Made by a program: the position numbers and the translations under genes. The notes under the pieces were generated by a model. That model was not told the origin of the DNA, did no database searches, and saw only the letters and a program-made list of their open reading frames with translations. This document shows, piece by piece, positions 54,890 through 64,000 of a stretch of DNA of 64,000 nt. Each line of letters starts with the position of its first letter. The first letter of the stretch is position 1. The stretch is from Sympetrum striolatum (Eukaryota; Arthropoda; Insecta; Odonata; Libellulidae): NCBI GenBank assembly GCA_947579665.1, contig OX388341.1:7802752-7866751 (forward strand). The letters are read 5' to 3'.

Positions 54890-55525
54890 ATCGATTGCAT
54901 GGCGTGGTGTCGAACCCTGGACCTTTGTGTAAGATGGAATTCTATATGACTATTTTGTTTAGGAAAATCTGTCAGTTTCTAAACTTCCAAGTCGATTCAT
55001 CGGGAATGTCTTCAAACGAAATCAATTTGAATGTTTCAATGCAAATGGTGCCCTGACGTCGAACCAATGTCGTAAAGTAAACGATAAAATAAAGTTATGA
55101 AACATTCATTAGTACTGTTCACAGACCTGGTCATAAACTTCACTTTCTCGGTAAACGACTAATTAAACAAATATTTGAAATTCCCGCCATACATTACAAA
55201 TATTAGAGCCTCCTGGTGTAAACCCAGAAACTTTTGGAAGTTGTGATTACATATGAGGACCTGATAGGAATAGAACATATTTAATGCAAAGTTGATGTCA
55301 TACCGGAAAGGCTCTAAAATAAGACTCCGTTACTCCCGTTTGAAATCCATAGCGGAATATAAATGGTGATCTGGAATCGAACCAAGAATAATCAGGGAAA
55401 CGATAAATAGCGTAAATGAAATGTATTTTTGATCTCTATTCACCTGCCGAGTTTTCCATGATATCGGGAACGGAATCAAAAATAATTCTTATAAGTCACC
55501 GCAATGTATTTTAAATTAGGGAAAT
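54890..55525 (+). repeat. Further copy of the dispersed repeat
   Basis: GGCGTGGTGTCGAACCCTGGACCTTTGTGTAAGATG, TATGAAACATTCATTAGTACTGTTCACAGACCTGGTC and AACGATAAATAGCGTAAATGAAATGTATTTTTGATCTCTATTCAC match motifs at 44475-44760 and 12105-12150. Confidence 0.6.
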
Positions 55526-57000
55526 TCGCACCCACCAACTCACGCACATTTGGTATTTTTTCTATGATTATAAAAAAGCGCGATATCTGGGACCTCCGTT
55601 ATTTTGAAATCTCAATCCTATATGAATATTGCTTAGAAAAATATTTTTTAACTCCATTAAATGGCAGTAATTTTTTTCAGCTATTTAAGCATATAAAATA
55701 TCCTAAATATAAAATTGTTGAAAAATGTTTTAAAACATGCATAGAGCTGAAAGGAGATTATGTTGATAAATAAAAAAATTACCCCAAAAAAAGTGTTTTT
55801 CCATCTTTTTCTAAGGTCTTACTGAACGACCCTCGTATCTAAAAAATTAGCATGTCCATTTCAAAAGAAATACAAGAAAAATAGCGTTTTCCCTTAAGTA
55901 TATTCGATTTTTCTTCAGCTAAGCCTTATCAATTTGTTTGTACGTATTGTTTTTATTTATTTCAAAGCCTATTTTTAACAGAAAAATGTTCCCTTTCTTT
56001 TTTCTGCAAAGATGGTGACTATTTTTTTACCTGATTTTAATTTTCCCAAACAACGGGAAATCTGGATAGATAAAATAGGAAAATGGGATTACGATAGATT
56101 TTTTTCTCTGTTCATTCTCCAGAAATAAAAAGTGGCGTCATTAGTAGGAAGCAAGAAAAGGATCTCTGAAGGATGGCCCCACCTTCTGATAAGTTCACTC
56201 TTCTCTAATAATCTTTCCCGAATTAATACCTATTATCATATATTATATCTATATTTGTGGCCATTTATTTCCGGTATCTTATTACATATTTTCACCTTGA
56301 AAATCTAAATATCGTTTGAATCATAATAAATCAAAAGATACATATAGGTTTAAGAGAGGCCCACCTGTACCCTACCTCGCTAATAAACGGACTAACTAAC
56401 ATATTTATTCGTCAAAATTAACTATAATGTCAAAATTAACAAATTTATAGGTATTCTCCACAGACTTTACGCCAAATGATGACCGAAACATCTCTAAGGG
56501 AATCAAATTGATATGAAAATTATGACAATTACGGCTTCCAAAATGTAAGGTGATGAATCTCGAACTTTTGGTCAGTTTACTGGATGCCTGTACTAAACTG
56601 TACGGCGTTAAACCATAGAGTGAGTTAAATAAATTATATGAGAATTGTAATCCAGAGATATGAATTAATCGTTTCCACGTACTAAAATGTGAATATTGAC
56701 AATACCTCAGTCTCCATAGGCGTTAGTTTCTCATTTCCGCCTGTATTTTTGCAAATGTTTAAACTTTAGTGCTCGGGCAGTAGTAGTTAGTATTATCTGA
56801 TTTCGGAAAACTTTTACGTGCGAGATCCTCAAATCAGTACACAACTTTCTCGAATAAGGGTGAATTTGATCTGGAAATAAACGTTTTTTCAGCCCACCCA
56901 AATGGACATCAGTTTCGGCATTTCCCAAAATGGCAAGCACCAGACAAATGATTCTAATAATGCTCTGGTCCTTCCTAGCATATCCTGAGGCGTAGAATAT
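55526..57000. other. No gene recognised
   Basis: AT-rich intronic-type sequence. Confidence 0.4.
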
Positions 57001-57002
57001 TT

Positions 57003-57690
57003 TTACTTTCTCCCTATACGTAGTGTAGAGAAAGTATTGTATTCGCAAAAAAATTCGACCTCCAGATTTCAACGGAAATAGATGTTTTTGGGTCCATAGA
57101 GTTCGTTCTCGCTATTTTCCTGAACATGTCTGTCTGTGCGTCTGTGTGTTTGTCTGTCTGTGGTAAAACATTTGTGGGCGCTCTATCTTAAAAATTAATT
57201 ATCCGATCATTTCCAAAATTCATATTTAGTATTTTTCTAACGACGACAAGAGTTGATTAGTTTTTTATGAAAACCGCTTAACCGGAAGTTGCGGTTTATC
57301 CGGAACAACATTTTGTTTCTTAAATATCTCTGTCAGAATGCAATGTAGGTATATACAGTTATAAACAAAAGTTATAGATGATGTACATTACTACTTTATT
57401 TCTTTGAAACATTTTTTGTAACACTGATTGTTTAGGAGTTATTCTTGAATAATGGTTAACCGTAAGTTGCTTTTTATCCAAAAATGGAAGTTTTTCTTGG
57501 ATATCTCTGACAGAATGTGATGTATTTATATACAATTTATACAAAAGTTATAGATAACGTATTTTACTACAACGTTTGCTTGAAACATTTTTCTGTAACA
57601 CTCATTGTTTTGGAGTTATTTATATATTACCGGCATAGTCTTCTGTTTTCAATAAATATGGAGAAAGTCATGTGTTGGCCACATCAGATT
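57003..57690. repeat. Unassigned repetitive element with ~170-bp internal repeats
   Basis: It begins with CTTTCTCCCTATACGTAGTGTAGAGAAAG (near-palindromic), has a GTCTGTCTGTGCGTCTGTGTG run, then two similar units. Each unit has ATATCTCTGWCAGAATG, ATACAAAAGTTATAGATRA, TTTGAAACATTTTT.TGTAACACT.ATTGTTTRGGAGTTATT (from about 57328 and 57500). It ends in ATGGAGAAAGTCATGTG. Probably a DNA transposon derivative. Confidence 0.5.
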
Positions 57691-58439
57691 TTTTCATTCT
57701 TCTTTTGGTTTAGGGTAAATTGTTTCTTTTATTCACCTTTGTCTTAAAACATAGTTTGCTCATGGATGTGATGTCACACCGATTGACATCTTTTAGGATT
57801 CCAAGAAAAGTGTTACTGGTGTAGTCCTTTTGCTTCACTCACGTGGACATGTTTCCCTTTGAACATCCTGGATTGGTGAGGAAGACCTCGCTCCTCATCC
57901 TGGACCGTCAATGAGCTCTACTACTATTGGTAGCCTGTGTTTTGCTGCGTCTTAACGGGGCACCTGTGTCGTGAAATAAGTGTCGGGACACTGCAGTGCA
58001 CTCGAAGGCGCACTATCACTAACGCTTGTTTATGCAAAATACCAGTTGTTATTTGTCGCGTGTTTCGGAAGATCTCCAGAAGGCAGAGTCTATGAAATTT
58101 ATTTCCAAATACCTGAAAGAAAATGTCTTCAATTTTCCGGGACCACTGAATAGAGGAATATATTCCTTACATCTTATGATGTTATCGCTATGACTCCCCG
58201 AATTCCTTTTTGTAATCGACCAGGAGATGTGTGTTCATGGGCTACGACTAAGGGGAAGTGGTAGGAAGCCATGTTGTGTACACAAACAGTCCAGGAGCTG
58301 GAAAGCTTTCACCCAACACGTGCAGGAAATTGATACCGATTCATATTTTCATATATAACTTATGAGTTATCAGTGGCATGTGCAAATGTATTTTTAAATG
58401 TCCTATCTCCAAGACCTGGATGACACTAGGTTTGCCAGA
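57691..58439. other. No gene recognised
   Basis: It may contain further decayed gypsy sequence, but no frame supports it. Confidence 0.3.
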
Positions 58440-59520
58440 TTGACTTGGCGATTTTTAATCTCAGTGTCATGAGTTCAATTCCAGAAGGCCCCAAAGTCAC
58501 GATTTCCTTCGTTGCAGAAGGAGTTCGAAAATCCGTCCGCCATCTTCTCCTCATCGCGACTTATTCGATGGCCCAATTACTTTACTTCGAATTGCAAAAA
58601 ATTACATTTTCTAGCCGTGAGGATAAATTTGCCTCTCTCAGTTTCTCGAAAACTCGGCGTAACCTCTTCCCATGCTACCGTGCCACTGAGAACGATCACT
58701 TCATCAATATACAGCATACATTGTGTTGCAGAATACCAAGTCCATTAGCCTCTGAAAACTCGCCGGGGCATTCATAATGGCTTTCGTGTGCATTCATAAT
58801 GCCCACTTTCAACGTTGAATGCCGTCTTAGGCTGGGAGTCCATGCCCATTCGTCATGTCCACAGTGGTGAAATATTTACATTGCCTCAAGTTATCCAACG
58901 TGTCTATGATATGTGGTATCGGGTGAAAATCGTATGTCGTCACGGCATTCAGTTCCCGAAAATCAACAGAGAAACGGAATTTAGGCGTGCCGTCTGTCGA
59001 TATTTTAGGAACGACTACAATGGGTGAAGCCCACGGACTTGAGCTAGGTGTCCTCCAATTGCTATTTCACCAGCTGCTCCACAATTGGTTTCTGGTGGTG
59101 CGGAATCCGGTAAGGATATGGGCTGTGTGGGAATGCTCTTCATCATCAGATTCTCTCCATCGTTAAACAAATTGCGAAACTCCTCTAAAATCGCGACTTT
59201 TCTTTCTTGCTCAAGTGACTAAGCTTTTCTTCAAAACTCAACCCTATCGCCTCTTGTCTCTCCACCCTCACCGGGGTAGTCACTCTTAGATCCACGGCCT
59301 TACTATGCAGTTTTAACTCCTCTGTTTCCCCTATAATCGTGCCGTTTTGCAAAGTAATATCTTTTTCGCTAAAATTTTGTAACGAATACGTCACTCGCTC
59401 CCGGCGTTGTCTACGAGAGACACTGTTTCCTTCCCAAACGCGGTCTCCAAAAAACCATCGCTGGAAAGCCTTCGTTGAAAGAATCAAGCAATAGACTCAG
59501 GGAACCGGATTACCTCGGGA
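58440..59520 (-). pseudogene. Ty3/gypsy retrotransposon pol remnant
   Basis: The minus strand, in shifting frames, encodes a protease-to-RT linker (frame 59185-59487), then VPKISTDGTPKFRFSVDF, REL, and TYDFHPIPHIIDTL (about 59010-58920). CKYFTTVDMTNGH (about 58885-58845), YAVYIDEVIVLSGT (about 58720-58675) and CNFLQFEVK with LGHRISRDE (about 58610-58550) follow. The YVDD box is YIDE. No LTR was found. Confidence 0.75.
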
Positions 59521-60067
59521 GAAACGACCACAATCACAAATTCGCTTAAACAGAGAACAGATGTTTGTAAATTTTCATTTCTAAATCGGGGAGAAGTAGA
59601 ATGGAACAATTTATCTGGAGAAGTTTTAGAACCTTTTCCCTCTTCCTACAATGTATTCATGAATAAAATTGAAAGGGTTGCGCGATTTTGAGGTAGTATT
59701 GTTTTTTCAATATTGTAATATTGTAGTAAAATTTAAAATATTGTATGATTGGTCTAAATGTTGAGACATTTTTGTAAATGTTTTAATTAGATGTATCGCA
59801 TACTGCCTTCGGAAGGGTCTGACGACTATGGTGAATACCAGGCAGATTATGTTATTCTCCTCTCACAGAAATGACTACCACCTGGTGCCTAATTAATATA
59901 TTTAAGAATAAATAAGAATATGTGTAGACATCTTTTTCAGTTTTGCTTCGACAGAGAATCGATCCCAGACCCACTTATACCAAATCAGAATGCGTTACCA
60001 CCTGGACTATTTCTATGGAGTGTAACAATAGTCGGTTATCTGCTAAAGCGAAATGGTTTATTGCATT
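59521..60067. other. No gene recognised
   Basis: AT-rich, no motif. Confidence 0.4.
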
Positions 60068-60183
60068 TTATAGTAATATTGGTACAGCTTAGGGAATTTC
60101 GCACATTGGTTCCAATCGGGAACCGAACACGGAACCGCTTTCACCGAAGGCAAATACGCTGTCCACATTACTATCCGGGAGCC
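60068..60183 (-). mobile_element. tRNA-derived SINE, inverted copy
   Basis: The reverse complement reads GCTCCCGGATAGTAATGTGGACAGCG ... GGTTCCGTGTTCGGTTCCCGATTGGAACCAATGTGCGAAAT, collinear with the SINE at 12152-12280 but diverged, with a damaged B box. Confidence 0.75.
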
Positions 60184-60299
60184 CTTGTATTTGCTTTCGG
60201 CAAATAAAGCTTACCCTTGAATTAAAAGGGTCTGCATTTATTCAGGACAAAGCGGACTTGAAACGGACGTCAGTGGACGATACCGCCGGACCAAACCAC

Positions 60300-60372
60300 T
60301 CTTGCACGGTTCTGGTCGGATAGCTTACCTGGTTGGACCGAGGTTCCCGGGTTCGATTCCCGGCTATGTCAG
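60300..60372 (+). mobile_element. tRNA-like SINE head of another family
   Basis: GGTCGGATAGCTTACCTGGTTGGACCG (A-box region) and CCCGGGTTCGATTCCCGG (perfect B-box stem-loop, 60344-60361). No acceptor pairing. Confidence 0.55.
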
Positions 60373-61232
60373 AGTTTTTCCTTTGGATTTAACCTTGAAT
60401 AGCTAAGGCTTAGAGTTACCTTCGAGGAAAACGGAGATAATTCGAGTAAATTATTATTTAAGCAAAAACTGTCCCATGGACAATAATTTGTTCAATATTT
60501 TTAAAATGTTATTTCATGATTTATAATTGTTTAATCAATCGAACACTTAAAAATTCCAATTTATCTTCTGATGAAAGGAAGAAGCAGGATAATTAACACT
60601 ATTTTCATTTCCAATTCAACTCAACGCCTTCAGGCCAACTATATCACTGTTAATAAATTGAACAATTTGTCTGCGTCCACAAATTTTGGACGCAGACAGA
60701 TTTTTTCTTTCCAATTTATTATGAAGAATCACCACCAAATATTGCCAGAAAGCTTTAACTACATATTACTGTTATTCATTCACGGATCTTACAATTACTC
60801 CACTAAAAAAATCGTCTCATCTTCCCTTGGCCTTCCTTGTGTCAATTGGTGCTTCCCCTCTGTCTGTATTCTATTTCTTCTTCTTTTGTCTTATTTTTAT
60901 CGATGTATGGTATTTACCAATCTCAACTTTTTAATTACTCTTTTTTAATTTTTTTATTATAAGTGTTGCGCATAAATTTTGAAGATTTGATTTTCGGATC
61001 TTTTACATTACCTCTACCACCTTTTTATCTTTTACTTTAATAAAATATCAAATGAAATCAATCGACGAAGCCGTTATCCTAGGTTAGGAGTGAATAACTA
61101 AACAAATTCAACTGGATATATAGTATTATAATATTAATATAATATCTTATAATAATATAAGTATATAATATTATAATAAATATAATTCCACGGTATATGA
61201 TATAACCCTTACGTAATATTGGTTTCTTGCAG
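60373..61232. other. 3' end of the large intron
   Basis: A perfect 11-bp hairpin TGTCTGCGTCC/GGACGCAGACA lies at 60668-60698 and an extreme AT palindromic tract at 61115-61190. It ends in the acceptor TTGGTTTCTTGCAG (61219-61232). Confidence 0.5.
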
Positions 61233-61443
61233 ATGTCTGGCTGTCCACTGGTTCTGTTGAGTGTGGCGTTCGCCGTGTCTTTGGCAGCCGGAGCTAGTCA
61301 AGTTGCTCCGTGCAATTTCAACGCCATGTGCTCGTGCAAGTTCGGTGGAGGAGATGCCAGGGAGATCCATTTGACCACTCCCAAGTCACTGGAGGACGTC
61401 AGGGACATCAGCTGCGTGGGAGTGCCGTTCGGCAAACTGCCCG
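61233..61443 (+). CDS. Host exon: signal peptide and cysteine cap of a leucine-rich-repeat-type protein
   Basis: Starts right after the acceptor TTTCTTGCAG and ends at the donor CCCG|GTCAGT (61444), phase 1, giving 70 complete codons. The N-terminus MSGCPLVLLSVAFAVSLAAG is a clear signal peptide. Then come C-N-F-N-x-M-C-S-C and a later SCVGVPFGKLP, the pattern of an N-terminal cysteine cap followed by the first strand of a leucine-rich repeat, as in chaoptin-type extracellular or GPI-anchored insect proteins. G+C content is clearly higher than the surrounding intron. The open frame continues to 61490 but loses character after the donor. An upstream exon at 1493-1537 could add Met-Lys. The remaining exons lie beyond the window. 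Confidence 0.75.
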
Positions 61444-64000
61444 GTCAGTCTCTCTCGCCCTTTCAATATATAAGGAATACACGCAACTAGCGTTCAATAA
61501 ATTTATTTTCACGTGAGATTATCATATAAGGTGACTTCTTTGGGAAAAGCACTGCTCCAAGACATTGTATTTCTCAGTTAAAAAGGAATGAGAAAAATTT
61601 CTCTAGTCGTTTTCGAGATATGGTGTTCACCGCTTGCTGTACAGGGTTCCACCAACAAATTCTCGCATAAAGCAATATAATACAACGCAAATTACTGCAT
61701 TCTACATAAAAATAACAATTAATGAACGCATGAATCTCATCTATGCTCTAATAACGACATGAACACGGGTCCGAATCGCCGTAGAACTCAAGTCCCTATA
61801 AACGGCGGCAGTTACAATTCAAAGGTAGGTGAGGAAAGTGAACGATGAATAGCTGATGGTATTCATCAAAAAATTAACAAATCCTTTTGTGAATGTACTC
61901 CATCCATCGAAGAATTTTAATATTACGGTAGATATCTGAGAATTCTTTGCTATTCGTGTGGGATAATTAAATGTTTGTGAATGTAGTATGCTGAATATTT
62001 GAGGACATGCATGATGAAGTGGCTTAGTGGCGCAAAGACCTCAACACATCGCTACATTTTCTTTTAACACTAGGACGAAGGGAGTTTCGCTGGAGGGCGT
62101 AAGCCAAACTCCCTTCGTCCAAATTAAATGAGGTGATGGGAAAGATTCATTCCCCTATTTCAATGCTTTTCGGCCCCTCGAATCTCGTTTTATTGCATTA
62201 CTTTTTAGTATGTCTACCTACGTTAATATGAAATTAGTGTTTTCTACCATCGATTGATAGTTTATGATCAACAAAGAGTTCACCATCTACACAACATTGG
62301 GCTTAATAATAAGCTCCACCTAAGTTCTTATGCTATATCATTTATTTTCTTCATTTGAGTTGTATATTAACGAATACATTAATTTGAAAATCATGATTGG
62401 TCCATTTGTGTTGGACAAAATTAAAGTTTTTAAAACATGTTCGACTTTTGTTACTTTTACTGAATTTTCTCCTCGTGGTAATTGTTTACTTGTTTAACAC
62501 ACATTATACAATTTGCTGTCACATTTTGAAGAAATTAGATCTTTTTTAGCTATTTTGAAGGTTCTTTCTCTCACAAAAAGCAAGAGAAGCGTACGGAAAG
62601 GCTCCATCGTAAGTGAGTCTCAGTCATTTCTGCCGCTAATGTTTGGATTTCGACTCATTTAGAAATTGGTTCTATACTTGAACGTGTTATTTAGCGATAT
62701 CCAGTATATTGATAAATACTTTTACAAGCCGCCGTGGAATGTTTCAGGCACATCTTGTCCATAACATCTAGTCCTGCTTCGCGTCATAAAATGAGATGTT
62801 ATCTTTTTTCCTCTAGTTAACGTCGAAAATCAATACATCTCGATGCATTTTGCTAAGCAAAAGCACCTTCTTTATGAATTATTCTTTGGTAACTCGTTAG
62901 AATATGGCCATTTTTAACCACTCTTTGTTTAGTGGATAAGATTATTCAGGTGAACAGTAATTCTTGTCTGTTTCTATCTTACTGTACCAACGAGAGAAAT
63001 CTTTTTCGATTTTCAGCCATAATAATGAATGAAAAGTAATTCCTACATGTTATAACGGAATTCCTGTATGACTCTTTCAAATGGAGTGCAACATTCCCAC
63101 CTGATGTATGAATTCAGTCAGTTCTTAGATATCTATCAAAACCCAGTTGCTTACTTTTAATTTTTATTCCGTGTATAAAGTATGAAAGGCGTTTCATTTG
63201 ACTCATCGGCTGTTACACATTCGCCTGAATGTAGAATTTGCAGGTTCGATAGTTGGTAATGAATATATTTCATAAAAAACCAAATCAAACTCATTCTTTT
63301 ATAAAACTTACGTCTACGAGTTGCTCTACTTTCATGTCGTAATTTTTTATGATGTTAAGAGATCGATTATCTCTGGCAATTACTCAGGTAGCTCGGTGTT
63401 TCACACCCCCTGCCATACGCCAGCTCGCGTGGTATTAATGCCAATGTATTTCCAACTGAATTATCTTTCCTTAATATCTCATTCATATCATACTATCATG
63501 TTCAACATATATTTCAGCATATCTTCTAATTGAGGAAGATTCTCTATTTAAGTAGATTAATAATGCGCATTGACAACATTTGCATACTATGATTAACATC
63601 ATAGTTCTGCAAAGAATTTTCTCGCTATTGAGAGCTTTTGATAATGTTAATACAGAGTTAATCCCGTGATAGAATTATCTTAGAAGATCATTTGAGTAAA
63701 GCACCCGCAAATCAGAAATATCAAAATATAATTCCCTGCAAATGGCGCACAAGTACCTTGGCCATTTTCACCAATTTGTTTTCAATCTACAAAAGTATTC
63801 CGTTTTCTTGTTGAAGCCCACTATCATCCATTATTATTTCTAATTTTAGGTATCTCTTAATTATCATATCATAATTAAGCTGTATTATTTATTTTGTTTA
63901 CAAAAAATTTCATTCTGCCGGCATATGGAACACTAACCGAAATAACTAAGTTCATTCTAAATCTGCATTGATGGAAATTTAATGTTAAGAGAAAATACGG
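61444..64000. other. Second intron of the host gene (partial)
   Basis: AT-rich, no exon recognised. It contains a perfect 15-bp hairpin (62073-62087 / 62106-62120) and a LINE 3' tail CACCCCCTGCCATACGCC at 63401-63422. Confidence 0.45.

Noticed and set aside
61444..61516. Continuation of the host exon past 61443
   Set aside because: A GTCAGT donor is present and the protein loses LRR-cap character immediately after it.

Overview
This is an AT-rich arthropod (most likely insect) genomic segment. The signs are decayed insect-type non-LTR retrotransposons, tRNA-derived SINEs, a dead mariner, a dead Ty3/gypsy fragment, GT-AG splice sites and arthropod Inr-like promoters. The species cannot be told from the sequence.

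Host frame: a candidate small exon (1493-1537) ends in a start codon plus one codon at a consensus donor. A well-supported exon (61233-61443) encodes a signal peptide and a cysteine-containing cap like those that open leucine-rich-repeat proteins. They join in frame, so nearly the whole window may be one ~59.7-kb intron filled with mobile DNA.

Centrepiece: 12571-27611 is a complete 15,041-bp Polinton/Maverick (adintovirus-type integrated virus) with 342-bp terminal inverted repeats that look identical but for one base, and a perfect 6-bp target duplication CTCCTT. It has the canonical gene set with no disrupted frame: protein-primed DNA polymerase B, retroviral-type integrase with chromodomain, FtsK/HerA-type packaging ATPase, adenain-like protease, double-jelly-roll major capsid and penton. 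Around these lie a small basic protein, a coiled-coil protein, a basic virion-core-like protein, two proteins resembling DnaQ-type exonucleases and four unrecognised genes. Eleven minus-strand ORFs from polymerase (25119) to 14347 are packed with gaps of 46 nt or less and two 4-nt ATGA overlaps, like a polycistronic unit. Expected division of labour: integrase and inverted repeats for insertion, PolB for copying, ATPase for packaging, capsid, penton, protease and basic proteins for the particle.

Flanks: the virus inserted into a dispersed repeat whose unoccupied relative lies at about 44400-45560, where CTCCTT occurs once. 5230-8765 holds an RTE/craniofacial-protein-2-like LINE and two copies of a second LINE 3' end. 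28140-32035 and 34660-36310 hold several reverse-transcriptase remnants. 51930-53260 is a mariner with a LINE fragment nested in it (15-bp target duplication). 58440-59520 is a gypsy pol remnant. The remainder is AT-rich intronic DNA with hairpins and microsatellites. I found no CRISPR array, rRNA, or convincing functional tRNA.
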